DNA of 64,000 bases from Limnobacter sp. SAORIC-580. Its GTDB lineage: Bacteria; Pseudomonadota; Gammaproteobacteria; Burkholderiales; Burkholderiaceae_B. Shown here one piece after another: positions 1 through 8,491 of the stretch. Each line of letters opens with the position of its first letter. Position 1 is the stretch's first letter. Under the pieces are notes generated by a model. That model saw only the letters and a program-made list of their open reading frames with translations, did not search any database and was not told the origin of the DNA. The position numbers and the translations under genes were made by a program. The DNA is taken from positions 3,162,001-3,226,000 of the forward strand of contig NZ_CP053084.1 in NCBI RefSeq assembly GCF_013004065.1, written 5' to 3'.

Positions 1-1
1 A

Positions 2-1981
2 GGCGTGTACACCGGCCTTGCCACCCTGGTGGCCGAGGAATTGGATGCCGATTGGTCCACAGTCAAAGTGGAAGGCGCAGGCGCCAGTACCAAGCACTAC
101 AACAACCTGTTTTGGGGTGCGCAAGGCACTGGCGGCAGTACCGCAATTGCCAATTCATTTGAACAAATGCGCACGGCGGGCGCCACCGCCCGCGCCATGT
201 TGGTAAACGCCGCAGCTGCGCAATGGAAAGTACCTGCCCGTGAAATTACGGTGAGCAACAGTGTTGTGTCGCACGCGAAAAGCAATCGCAAGGCCACTTT
301 TGGCGAGTTGGCCGAAGCGGCCAGCGAGCAAACTGTGCCGGGCGAAGTCAATTTGAAAGACCCGAAAGATTTCAAACTGATTGGCAAAACAGCACCCCGC
401 AAAGACAGCACTGCAAAAACCAATGGCACCGCGATGTTTACGCAAGACATGAAATTGCCAGGCATGCTGGTGGCTGTAGTTGCGCACCCGCCCAAGTTTG
501 GCGGCACCGTGAAGAACGTAGACGACAAAGCAGCACGTGCTATTGCAGGTGTATCGGATGTGGTCACCATTCCCAGTGGTGTAGCAGTGCTGGCGACCAA
601 TTACTGGACTGCAAAAAAAGGGCGCGACGCACTGAATATTGAGTGGGATTTGTCCACGGCTTACAAGGGCAGCAGCGAACAAATTGCCGTCGACTACACC
701 AAGCTGCTGGGCAAACGCGGCACCGTTGTTCGGCAAGATGGTGACACCGAAAGTCAATTCGCGCGCAGCGAACGAACCTTTGAATCCGACTATCACTTCC
801 CTTTTCTTGCGCATGCCTCAATGGAGCCTTTGAACTGCCTCATTAAACTGGACAGGGACAGCGCCGAGGTGTGGAACGGCGAACAAATGCAAACTGCCGA
901 TCAGGCCGCTGTGGCCGGGGTGTTGGGCCTTGACCCCGAAAAAGTGAAATTGAACATGCTGTATGCTGGCGGCAGCTTTGGCCGCCGAGCCAACCCGCAA
1001 GCTGATTACCTGGTTGAAACCGCCCACATTGTGAAAGCCATTGGCGGCAAAGCGCCGGTGAAACTGGTGTGGAGCCGGGAAGACGACATGAAGGGCGGCT
1101 ACTACCGCCCGGTGTACGCACACCGCTTGCGGGCAGCCTTGGGCAAAAATGGTTTGCCGGTGGCCTGGGAAAACCGCATTGTGGGCCAGTCCATTGCGAA
1201 GGGATCGCCCTTCGAAGGCTTCCTGGTGAAAGACGGTGTGGATGCCACTTCTGTGGAAGGTTCATCCAATCTTCCTTACCAAATTCCGAACATGCTGGTG
1301 GATTTACACACCACCAATGAACAGGTTCGCGTACCCATTCAGTGGTGGCGTGCAGTGGGTTCCACCCACACCGCCTATGCCACCGAAGTATTTGTTGATG
1401 AACTGGCCGTTCAAGCCAAACAAGACCCGGTTAAATATCGGGCCACCCTGTTGACCAGGCACCCCCGCCACGCAGGTGTACTGAAACTGGTGGCTGAAAA
1501 AGCCGGTTGGAACAAGCCGCTTGCGCCTGCAGGTGACGGTGCCAAACGCGGACGCGGCATTGCTGTGCATGAATCATTCAATAGTTTTGTGGCACAGGTT
1601 GTTGAAGTAACCGTTCAGAAAGACAGGAACTTCAAGGTAGACCGCGTGGTGTGCGCAGTAGACTGCGGCGTGGTGGTAAACCCCGACGTGGTGAAAGCGC
1701 AAATGGAGGGCGGAATTGGGTTTGCCCTGGCCGCTGCACTGACTGGTGAAATCACCTTGAAAGACGGCGAAGTTCAGCAGTCGAACTACCACGACTACCC
1801 AGTGTTGCGCATCAACGAAATGCCCAAGGTCGAAGTGCACATGGTTCAGTCTGGTGAAAAGCCAACCGGTGTGGGCGAACCCGGGGTTCCACCATTGGCA
1901 CCGGCATTGGCCAACGCCTTGTTCAATGCAACCGGCAAGCGCATTCGCAAACTGCCGATTGGTGAACAACTGAAAGCGTAA
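2..1981 (+). CDS. Molybdopterin-binding oxidoreductase, isoquinoline 1-oxidoreductase beta-subunit type (5' end cut off)
   Basis: The left window edge truncates this gene, so its true start and any signal peptide are not seen; 659 codons remain open. It is the large, molybdenum-cofactor-binding subunit of a xanthine dehydrogenase/aldehyde oxidase-family hydroxylase. Visible signatures are a GGSFGRR segment about 320 residues in, and GVGEPGVPPLAPA near residue 622, whose Glu corresponds to the catalytic glutamate of the family. The single-polypeptide arrangement and the C-terminal wording match isoquinoline 1-oxidoreductase beta (IorB) and membrane-associated aldehyde dehydrogenase large subunits. 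The XdhC-type and MobA-like genes follow at once, which fits a molybdo-hydroxylase operon. The 2Fe-2S alpha subunit is presumably just upstream, outside the window. The substrate cannot be told from the sequence. Confidence 0.9.
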   Translation, partial: GVYTGLATLVAEELDADWSTVKVEGAGASTKHYNNLFWGAQGTGGSTAIANSFEQMRTAGATARAMLVNAAAAQWKVPAREITVSNSVVSHAKSNRKATFGELAEAASEQTVPGEVNLKDPKDFKLIGKTAPRKDSTAKTNGTAMFTQDMKLPGMLVAVVAHPPKFGGTVKNVDDKAARAIAGVSDVVTIPSGVAVLATNYWTAKKGRDALNIEWDLSTAYKGSSEQIAVDYTKLLGKRGTVVRQDGDTESQFARSERTFESDYHFPFLAHASMEPLNCLIKLDRDSAEVWNGEQMQTADQAAVAGVLGLDPEKVKLNMLYAGGSFGRRANPQADYLVETAHIVKAIGGKAPVKLVWSREDDMKGGYYRPVYAHRLRAALGKNGLPVAWENRIVGQSIAKGSPFEGFLVKDGVDATSVEGSSNLPYQIPNMLVDLHTTNEQVRVPIQWWRAVGSTHTAYATEVFVDELAVQAKQDPVKYRATLLTRHPRHAGVLKLVAEKAGWNKPLAPAGDGAKRGRGIAVHESFNSFVAQVVEVTVQKDRNFKVDRVVCAVDCGVVVNPDVVKAQMEGGIGFALAAALTGEITLKDGEVQQSNYHDYPVLRINEMPKVEVHMVQSGEKPTGVGEPGVPPLAPALANALFNATGKRIRKLPIGEQLKA

Positions 1982-1993
1982 AGGAGCAGCAAC

Positions 1994-3016
1994 ATGGAAA
2001 GTCTTGATCTTGAAGTGTTGCAGCGCGCGCACCAGTGGCTGGAAAATGGCCACCGCGTGATGCTGGCCACAGTGGTGCGCACCTGGGGCTCTTCCCCCAG
2101 GCCACCGGGCTCGTTGCTGGCGTTGCGCGACGACGGCCATGCCCTGGGCAGCGTATCCGGTGGTTGTATTGAAGACGATTTGATTGACCGCCTGTTGAAC
2201 AAGGACGGCTTCCCGTTACAGCCCCAACTGGTGAGTTATGGTGTGGGTGCAGAGCAGGCCCGGCGCTTCGGCTTGCCCTGTGGCGGCACCATGGAGCTTG
2301 TGCTTGAACCCCTGGCTGCAGCCAATGAATTGACCGATTTGTTGAACGCATTGAGAGCCGGAAAACTGGTGCAGCGCAGCCTGAACATAAAAACAGGCGA
2401 GCGCAAACTGGAGCCCACCCACCCGGAACAAGGCCTGGTGTTTGATGGCACCACCCTGATCAGTGTATTTGGCCCACGCTACCGTTTGTTGCTGATTGGT
2501 GCAGGCCAACTTAGCCAGCAACTGGCGCGCATGGCCGTGGCACTCGACTTTGCTGTCACCGTGTGCGACCCACGTGAGGAATACGCCGATGAATGGAATG
2601 AGCCGGGCACCACGTTGACACGTGAGATGCCCGACGATGTGGTGCTTGCGATGAAACCCGACGCACGCATGGCCGTGATTGCATTGACCCATGACCCCAA
2701 GCTGGATGACCTTGCCTTGATGGAAGCCCTGCAAAGCCCTGCATTTTATGTGGCAGCGCTGGGTTCGCGCCGCAACAACGAAACCCGCCGAGCCCGCCTG
2801 CTGGAGTTCGGCGTAAGCGAGGAACAGGCGGCAACCTTGCGCGGCCCCGCGGGTATTTATATTGGCAGCCGTACACCGGCTGAAATCGCTGTTTCAATTG
2901 CCGCCGAACTGGTGGCCATGAAAAACGGCGTTGCCGGCGACAAGGTGTTGAACGTGGCACAAGCCAAAGCCGCGCTTGAAGTGGCTGCTGACACCTTGAG
3001 CGCCTGCGCAAAATGA
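1994..3016 (+). CDS. XdhC/CoxI family molybdenum cofactor insertion factor
   Basis: This 340-residue protein is a maturation factor that binds molybdenum cofactor and delivers it, usually sulfurated, to xanthine dehydrogenase-family enzymes. The N-terminal XdhC/CoxI domain has the GSVSGGCIE and CGGTMEL segments (conserved Cys near residues 56 and 96). The C-terminal half carries a Rossmann-like LLIGAGQLSQQL segment near residue 165 and the DPREE and LGSRR motifs typical of the XdhC C-terminal domain. The ATG is preceded by AAGGAG at 1981-1986. It lies 12 bp after the hydroxylase subunit, so the two are almost certainly co-transcribed, and this is probably the dedicated chaperone of that enzyme. 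Confidence 0.92.
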   Translation: MESLDLEVLQRAHQWLENGHRVMLATVVRTWGSSPRPPGSLLALRDDGHALGSVSGGCIEDDLIDRLLNKDGFPLQPQLVSYGVGAEQARRFGLPCGGTMELVLEPLAAANELTDLLNALRAGKLVQRSLNIKTGERKLEPTHPEQGLVFDGTTLISVFGPRYRLLLIGAGQLSQQLARMAVALDFAVTVCDPREEYADEWNEPGTTLTREMPDDVVLAMKPDARMAVIALTHDPKLDDLALMEALQSPAFYVAALGSRRNNETRRARLLEFGVSEEQAATLRGPAGIYIGSRTPAEIAVSIAAELVAMKNGVAGDKVLNVAQAKAALEVAADTLSACAK

Positions 3017-3029
3017 AAAAGCCCAGGCC

Positions 3030-3623
3030 ATGATTCAGGGTATTTTGCTGGCCGCAGGCCAGGGCCAGCGCTTTGACCCCAGCGGAGAAAAGGACAAGCT
3101 GCTGCAACTTCGTCCCGATTCTGGCAAGCCTGTGTTGTGGCACAGCGGCAGCACCATGTGCAAGGTGCTGCCTGGCACGCTGGCTGTGATTCAAGGCCAC
3201 CAACCCAAGCGTGTGCACTGCCTGTTCGATGCAGGCTGCGAAGTGTTGATCAGCCCCGAAGCACAACACGGCATGGGCAGCGCCTTGGCTGCGGCAGTGA
3301 GGCATTGCCTTGAGAGAAAGCCTGGCACCACCGGATTTGTGATTTCACTGGGAGACATGCCTTGGGTGCCCGTTGAAGCTGTTGCACGGGTGCATGCTGA
3401 ACTCTTGAAAGTGAGTACACAAGAGTTGCATGCTGTGGCGCCATACTTTCAAGGCAAGCGCGGGCACCCAGTGGGGCTGACGCGTGCATGGGCAGGTTCA
3501 CTGATTGCCTTGCAAGGTGACGTGGGTGCAAAACATTTGCTGCGCGGTGCAAAAATGATTGCAATTGATTGGCCAAGCGCCGATGTGTTGCAAGACGTGG
3601 ATGTGCCAGAGGACCTCGCGTAG
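3030..3623 (+). CDS. MobA-like nucleotidyltransferase (molybdenum cofactor cytidylyltransferase type)
   Basis: A 197-residue NTP-transferase domain protein. The N-terminal GILLAAGQGQRF loop and the following Lys are the nucleotide-binding signature of MobA/MocA enzymes, which attach CMP or GMP to molybdopterin. SLGDMPWV near residue 108 is the metal-binding Asp region, and GHPVGL lies towards the end. XDH-family hydroxylases such as the one upstream normally use the cytosine dinucleotide form, so a MocA-like activity is the natural inference. It starts 13 bp after the XdhC-type gene, in the same operon. The base specificity cannot be proven from sequence. Confidence 0.85.
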   Translation: MIQGILLAAGQGQRFDPSGEKDKLLQLRPDSGKPVLWHSGSTMCKVLPGTLAVIQGHQPKRVHCLFDAGCEVLISPEAQHGMGSALAAAVRHCLERKPGTTGFVISLGDMPWVPVEAVARVHAELLKVSTQELHAVAPYFQGKRGHPVGLTRAWAGSLIALQGDVGAKHLLRGAKMIAIDWPSADVLQDVDVPEDLA

Positions 3624-3660
3624 AATCAGGTTCTTCCTTCAAGGTAAGCGCAGTACGCCC

Positions 3661-5589
3661 ATGTTCAACTTTACCCTTCTCGCCACTACCACTCTGCTTG
3701 CACTGTCCGTGTCGGGCTGCGCCATGGTTAGCGTGGGGTCAGTCAGCTCGGAAGATTACCTGTCAGCGCGCCGGGGCGATGTGCTCACCACCGGCCAACT
3801 CAGCGCATCCGCGCGTACAGCCCTTCAGGTGGTTGGCACCAACGAGGGGCGTTGCAACACCAATATTTCTGAATGCAGAAAATTGCTGATTGCCTCCATC
3901 GGCCTAAGCGATGAACAACGCCTTTCCACCATTTCCGAACTGTGGCTGCAGGAAGCCCTGCAAAACGAAGAAGCGCAGAAACTGGAGCCAGCCAACGATG
4001 CGTTGAAAGCCGCCACCCTTTCCGCCTACCTTGAAAGTGCAAAGCACGCCTACGCTTACCTGTTTTTCACCGGCAGAACGCCCGACCTGCGCGCACTGGA
4101 AGACCGGCAAGCTCAAGTGCGCGACTACTACAATTTTTCAACCCAGCAGGCTGTGGTGGGTTTATTCAACCGCTACCGCGATCAATTGGAGCAGTCTGTT
4201 TCGCAGGAAAAAACTTACCTGCTCGACTTTGCCCCCTGGCAGGTTAGCGGCAACACTGCGGGCATCAGCTTAAGCCACAAGGGCCAATTGCCCAATGAAC
4301 TGCTTGCGGCGTCATCACTCACCTTCAAGGGTTTGCGCAATCAGTACCGCCGTGATGGTTTGGGTGCTGAATTGGTGGCCGTATTTGCCGACAGTGTGGT
4401 GAAACGGGAAGACGAGAACAAGCCTTGGAGCGAAACACCCTTCCCTTCTGTCACCGTGATGTTGCACTTTCCTGGCAACAGTGTTGAATCGGTGCTGGAG
4501 GGCAAACGTGTAGAACTACAGGGTTTTGATCCTCACCGGAATTCGAGTGTAGATGTTCGCGGCATACGTGTTCCCTTGGCTGCCAATTTCACGTCAGGCT
4601 ATGGGCTGTGGCTTGCCCGCTCAGGCTTTGCGCAAGAAAGTTTGCTGTCGCTGATTGGTCGCAGTGAAACACTGGACAAACCCCGCATCTATTTGATGCA
4701 ACCATTCGACCCCAACCGCCGTGTCATCTTGATGCTGCATGGCCTGGCCAGCAGCCCGGAGGCCTGGGTGAATGTGGCCAATGAAGTGCTGGGCGACGAA
4801 GAACTTCGCCAGAATTTTCAGATTTGGCAGGTGTACTACCCCACCAATTTGCCGCTGCCATTCAACAACCGCGAGATTCGCGAAGCAGTGAATGCCACGT
4901 TAAAAAACTTTGATCCGCAAGGCAAGCGAAGGGCCTCCACAGAAATGGTGCTCATTGGCCACAGCATGGGTGGCGTGTTGGCACGGCTGATGGTGTCGAA
5001 TTCGGGCGACCAATTGTGGGAATCGGTGCTGGACCGATACAACATTTCAGAACAACGAGAAAAAAGACTGCGTCAGAAAATTGAGCCCTTCGTGATATTC
5101 GATGCCATGCCGCAACCCACGCGCGCCATTTTCATTGCAGCTCCGCACCGCGGAACCCCCTACGCAGAAAATCGTTTTGCGCGTTTTGTGTCGGGGCTTA
5201 TTCGCTTGCCGGCCACCGTACTAAGCCGGGTGACTGAGATTGGTCAGCTGTTGGTCAACCCCAATGAAGCATCGAATGAACCCTTGGTGGACTCTTTCAA
5301 CAGCATCAAGAACCTCAGTGACCAAGACCCGTTCGTGCGGGAGTCTTCCAAATTGCCGATCTCGAGCAAGGTGACCTACCACTCCATCATGGGCAACGAC
5401 ACACCCGGCGTTATTCTTGAGGCCAGCAGCGATGGTGTGGTGCCCTATGCAAGCGCAAAACTGGAGGGTGCAGCCTCAGAACTGGTGGTGAACTCCTGGC
5501 ACAGCGTGCAGGAAACGCCCGAGGCCATTGTTGAAGTGCGCCGAATTCTTCACGAGCACCTGAACCGGCTACAAGAAAGCCAACGTTAA
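3661..5589 (+). CDS. Lipoprotein alpha/beta hydrolase (esterase/lipase-like)
   Basis: A 642-residue protein. I chose the ATG at 3661 because it opens a lipoprotein signal peptide ending in the lipobox LSVSGC (Cys about 20); the reading frame is open further upstream, but that part overlaps the previous gene. The first 350 residues are not recognisable beyond being a helical, tetratricopeptide-like region. The C-terminal 300 residues form an alpha/beta hydrolase: HGLASSPEAW (oxyanion loop), GHSMGG with the nucleophile at about Ser435, AAPHRGTP, and SDGVVPY near the end. The protein is probably anchored in the outer membrane facing the periplasm and acts on an ester or lipid; the substrate is unknown. 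It ends 4 nt inside the convergent HPP gene. Confidence 0.8.
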   Translation: MFNFTLLATTTLLALSVSGCAMVSVGSVSSEDYLSARRGDVLTTGQLSASARTALQVVGTNEGRCNTNISECRKLLIASIGLSDEQRLSTISELWLQEALQNEEAQKLEPANDALKAATLSAYLESAKHAYAYLFFTGRTPDLRALEDRQAQVRDYYNFSTQQAVVGLFNRYRDQLEQSVSQEKTYLLDFAPWQVSGNTAGISLSHKGQLPNELLAASSLTFKGLRNQYRRDGLGAELVAVFADSVVKREDENKPWSETPFPSVTVMLHFPGNSVESVLEGKRVELQGFDPHRNSSVDVRGIRVPLAANFTSGYGLWLARSGFAQESLLSLIGRSETLDKPRIYLMQPFDPNRRVILMLHGLASSPEAWVNVANEVLGDEELRQNFQIWQVYYPTNLPLPFNNREIREAVNATLKNFDPQGKRRASTEMVLIGHSMGGVLARLMVSNSGDQLWESVLDRYNISEQREKRLRQKIEPFVIFDAMPQPTRAIFIAAPHRGTPYAENRFARFVSGLIRLPATVLSRVTEIGQLLVNPNEASNEPLVDSFNSIKNLSDQDPFVRESSKLPISSKVTYHSIMGNDTPGVILEASSDGVVPYASAKLEGAASELVVNSWHSVQETPEAIVEVRRILHEHLNRLQESQR

Positions 5590-6605
5590 TGCGTGGCTGC
5601 TTTCACTGGCAGCCAGCGACCGTCCTGCAACACCACCTCGTAGCGCGCCCAGCGCTTGAAGGCCTCGACATTGCTCAAACCGGTTTCATACAAATCGGCA
5701 CCGGCCACATTTTTGTAAATCACTTGTTGCCCGGCCTCGCCCTTGTAAGGCGTGGTTAATGACATGTCCAGCAACTCGCGCACACACCAGCGATAACCCA
5801 CTTGGCCGTTGCTGTAAAAGGCGCCCACTGTCAGGGTTTGGGGGTGAGTGCTTTGCTCATCAGCATGCTTGGTGGCATATTCAAACAGCTCGGCCAATAC
5901 GTCTGCGCTCACGTCCACATAGGAATCCATGCGGGCAATGGCAGCTGCAAAATCCTCGTGGGTAAGGCTGGCCCCGGTTTCCGACAAGGCTTCGACCCGC
6001 TTTTTCTGCTTGCGCGCAAAATGGTTGGGGTAGCGCCGCCAGGCAAACAGCGCATTAAAACTGACTGCCACCAACAAAATAGCCAGGGTGTTTAACAACA
6101 CCGGGTTGATCATGTACCAATAACCAAGGTTTGAAATGGATTCACCGCCCAACGCGGCGGTTAGCGCCGTGGCCCCGCCCGGCGGGTGAATGCAATTGGC
6201 CCAGTACATCACGCCCACCGCCAAACCCACCGCCAAAGCCGCAGCCAAATAAGTGTGCGGAATGTAACGCGCACAGGTAACGCCAATGAGTGCCGATACA
6301 AAATGCCCACCCATCAGCGCCCAAGGCTGCGACAAGGTGCCGTTCGGCACAGCAAACAACAAAACCGCTGTTGCACCCATGGATGCGACCACCAAAATTG
6401 CATCGGTGCCCTGAACCACAAAACTGGACACCCAACACACCATCAAGATTCCCAAAAAGGCACCCAGGCCAGAAATGGCTTTCTCGCGGGGACTGGTGGA
6501 ATTGGATTCGAAGCCAAGAATCGACCTCGACACCGACAGAGCTCGCAAAGCCCGGATGGAGAGTTTCATGTTTGGAATCAACAGGTTTGTTTGAAACAAG
6601 CCCAT
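5586..6605 (-). CDS. HPP family integral membrane protein
   Basis: A membrane protein of about 339 residues with four to five hydrophobic segments between residues 40 and 190, and the family signature NCIHPPGGATAL in the middle. HPP proteins have been linked to nitrite transport in chloroplasts and cyanobacteria, but the function is unproven in proteobacteria. The C-terminal 130 residues are soluble. They lack CBS repeats, which many HPP proteins carry, and instead have a region of unknown fold rich in aromatic residues. The start is uncertain: GTG at 6626, ATG at 6605 and ATG at 6569 are in frame and none has a strong ribosome-binding site. It converges on the lipoprotein hydrolase with a 4-nt overlap. 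Confidence 0.8.
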   Translation of the reverse strand: MGLFQTNLLIPNMKLSIRALRALSVSRSILGFESNSTSPREKAISGLGAFLGILMVCWVSSFVVQGTDAILVVASMGATAVLLFAVPNGTLSQPWALMGGHFVSALIGVTCARYIPHTYLAAALAVGLAVGVMYWANCIHPPGGATALTAALGGESISNLGYWYMINPVLLNTLAILLVAVSFNALFAWRRYPNHFARKQKKRVEALSETGASLTHEDFAAAIARMDSYVDVSADVLAELFEYATKHADEQSTHPQTLTVGAFYSNGQVGYRWCVRELLDMSLTTPYKGEAGQQVIYKNVAGADLYETGLSNVEAFKRWARYEVVLQDGRWLPVKAATH

Positions 6606-6707
6606 GATGATACGCCTGTAAAACACCGGGTAGCACCAAGTTGGTGCAGTTCAGGCCAATCCATTTCAAGCCACATTTACTGAAGCAACTCGCCTTATAC
6701 TTCGCAC

Positions 6708-7748
6708 TTGCCCATCCCTTCTGCCTGCCCTGTGCGCAATTCCACCATCGACCTGCTGAAAGCCCTGGCCTCACAAATTATTGTGGTTCACCACCTGTTG
6801 CTGTACACACCCATGTCGCCGGTGCTGCAAGCCAAGTGGCCCGGTCTGCTGGGTTTGATCGCCGATGAGGGTCGCTATGTGGTGCAAATTTTTCTAGTAA
6901 TTGGCGGCTTTTTGGCGGCGCAGTCCATGTTCAGCTTGCTCAGCAAGTCACGCAATGTGGAAGTTTGGCCCTTGTTCAAAAAACGCTTTTTGCGCCTGGC
7001 CAAACCCTTTTGGGTGGCCATTGCGTTGGCTGTGCTGTTGAGCTGGTTGGGCGGCAAAATTGCGATGCACCCGGAAGTATCGGATTTGCCAGGTTTTACC
7101 CAACTGCTGGCCCATGCATTTTTGTTGCACGACATTGTAGAAGTGGAGGCGTTGTCGGCCGGGGTTTGGTATGTGGCCATTGACCTGCAACTTTACGCAG
7201 TGTTGGTGTTGATGGCGTGGGCAAGCCAAAAAACCGGCGGGCTGAAATTGCTTGAACCCCAGCAGGGATTGTTGCTGCTGGCAATTGCCATGACCATCGC
7301 CTCTTTGTTGGTGTTGAACCGAAATGCTGAACACGATGAATGGGCCTGGTATTTTTTCGGTGCTTACGGCTTGGGCGTTGCGGCCCATTGGGCTCAACGT
7401 GAAGGCAAAGTGATTTTGGTCAGCTTGCTGATTGCGGGCCTGCTGGGCATTGCACTGTGGATTGAATGGCGCGAACGTTTGTTGCTGACGGGTGTAACAG
7501 CTTTGCTGTTAATGAACAGTGCGCGTATTGAAAGCTTGGTCAGTGTGATTGTTCAAGGCCCAGTGCGCCGGCTGGGCGATATTTCATACTCGGTTTTTCT
7601 GATTCACTACGGCATTGCCGTCTTTGCAAGTTCAGTGGTGATTGCCTTGGGCTTGAGCAGTTTTGGCGCGATGCTGCTAGCGTTTTTGCTGACCTGGGTG
7701 GTGAGTGTTGCGGCGGGGTGGGTGTTGTATTGGGGGGTTGAGAAGTAA
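6708..7748 (+). CDS. Membrane acyltransferase 3 family protein
   Basis: A polytopic membrane protein of about 346 residues with around ten hydrophobic segments. The N-terminal STIDLLKALASQIIVVHHLL corresponds to the RxxAxxxVxxxH region of acyltransferase 3 proteins (OafA/NodX type), with the conserved His within the first transmembrane helix. These enzymes O-acylate cell-surface carbohydrates or other membrane substrates. The start is either TTG at 6708 or GTG at 6732; neither has a convincing ribosome-binding site. It stands alone between HPP and the toxin-antitoxin pair, so its target cannot be inferred from neighbours. Confidence 0.78.
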   Translation: MPIPSACPVRNSTIDLLKALASQIIVVHHLLLYTPMSPVLQAKWPGLLGLIADEGRYVVQIFLVIGGFLAAQSMFSLLSKSRNVEVWPLFKKRFLRLAKPFWVAIALAVLLSWLGGKIAMHPEVSDLPGFTQLLAHAFLLHDIVEVEALSAGVWYVAIDLQLYAVLVLMAWASQKTGGLKLLEPQQGLLLLAIAMTIASLLVLNRNAEHDEWAWYFFGAYGLGVAAHWAQREGKVILVSLLIAGLLGIALWIEWRERLLLTGVTALLLMNSARIESLVSVIVQGPVRRLGDISYSVFLIHYGIAVFASSVVIALGLSSFGAMLLAFLLTWVVSVAAGWVLYWGVEK

Positions 7749-7793
7749 GGTTGTTCTCCCACCTGGGGTGCGCCCTTCTCCAATAAAATTCAT

Positions 7794-7822
7794 TTGACAG
7801 GCAAAACTCCTTACTCTAAAGT
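7794..7822 (+). promoter_or_regulatory. Sigma-70 type promoter of the AbrB/PIN operon
   Basis: A consensus -35 box TTGACA lies at 7794-7799. After exactly 17 bp a -10-like TAAAGT lies at 7817-7822 (4 of 6 matches). It is placed 31 bp before the antitoxin ATG and nothing else is downstream to be driven by it. Confidence 0.6.
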
Positions 7823-7846
7823 AAGGAAATTATATCAAGGGATATA
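7809..7846. promoter_or_regulatory. Two adjacent palindromes, probable autoregulatory operators of the antitoxin
   Basis: CCTTACT-CTAA-AGTAAGG (7809-7826) is a perfect inverted repeat with 7-bp arms and covers the -10 box. TATATC-AAGG-GATATA (7831-7846) is a second perfect inverted repeat whose spacer AAGG is probably the ribosome-binding site of the antitoxin gene. AbrB-type antitoxins commonly repress their own promoter alone and in complex with toxin; these are the obvious candidate sites. No binding data are implied. Confidence 0.55.
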
Positions 7847-7852
7847 TCAATC

Positions 7853-8095
7853 ATGGCTACAGCTTCAGTAACATCCAAAGGGCAAATTACAATTCCCGCT
7901 GGGGTGCGCGCTGCGCTTGGACTGGAAACCGGCAGCAGGGTTGAATTTGTTGAAACAGAAAAGGGAAAGTTTGCAATTGTTGCAGCAACAAATTCCGTGC
8001 ACGCTCTCAAAGGCATGTTGCGCAAACCGCTATCACCTGTCAGCATCGAAGAAATGAACTCAGCGATTGCCAAGCAAGGGGCCAAAGCCCGATGA
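7853..8095 (+). CDS. AbrB/MazE-type antitoxin (swapped-hairpin DNA-binding protein)
   Basis: An 80-residue protein with the complete SpoVT/AbrB domain at residues 4-48: SVTSKGQITIPAGVRAALGL followed by G-x-VEFVE. The C-terminal 30 residues would be the toxin-wrapping tail. Its stop codon overlaps the start of the PIN-domain gene by 4 nt (ATGA), the usual coupled toxin-antitoxin layout. The neighbour decides the naming: AbrB-fold antitoxin with a PIN toxin makes this a VapB-like protein. Palindromes in its promoter suggest autoregulation. Confidence 0.9.
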   Translation: MATASVTSKGQITIPAGVRAALGLETGSRVEFVETEKGKFAIVAATNSVHALKGMLRKPLSPVSIEEMNSAIAKQGAKAR

Positions 8096-8484
8096 TCGGC
8101 CTTGATACCAACGTACTGGTCCGCTATATCGCCCAAGATGATGCCAAACAATCCCCTATCGCCACCAAACTGATTACATCGCTTACAACGGAAAACCCTG
8201 GGTTTATTTCTCAAGTTTCACTGGTTGAATTGGTGTGGGTTATGCAAAGCTGCTACAAAGCAAGCAAACCTGAAGTAGTGGCAATTCTTGAAACCTTGTT
8301 GAGCACACGCGAACTGCTTGTTGAAAATACGGAAATAGCAATTAAAGCACTGAAAATTTTCGAAACATCAAAAGCAGACTTTTCTGATTGCCTAATCGAG
8401 CGAACTGCAAACAAAGCCGGGTGCCTGCACTGTGTTAGCTTCGACACCCATGCCATCAAGACGGCGGGATTTAAACCTGTTTGA
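8092..8484 (+). CDS. PIN-domain toxin (VapC type ribonuclease)
   Basis: A 130-residue single PIN domain. The N-terminal GLDTNVLVRYIAQDD supplies the first acidic residue (Asp4). ELVWVM near residue 45 supplies the conserved Glu. KADFSDCLIE near residue 98 supplies the third acid, and the SFDTHAIK segment near residue 120 the fourth. All acids needed for Mg-dependent RNA cleavage are therefore visible, so the toxin looks intact. VapC toxins cleave initiator tRNA or rRNA; which RNA cannot be told here. It is translationally coupled to the antitoxin and converges on the lipase gene 7 bp away. Confidence 0.9.
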   Translation: MIGLDTNVLVRYIAQDDAKQSPIATKLITSLTTENPGFISQVSLVELVWVMQSCYKASKPEVVAILETLLSTRELLVENTEIAIKALKIFETSKADFSDCLIERTANKAGCLHCVSFDTHAIKTAGFKPV

Positions 8485-8491
8485 TTTAAAA

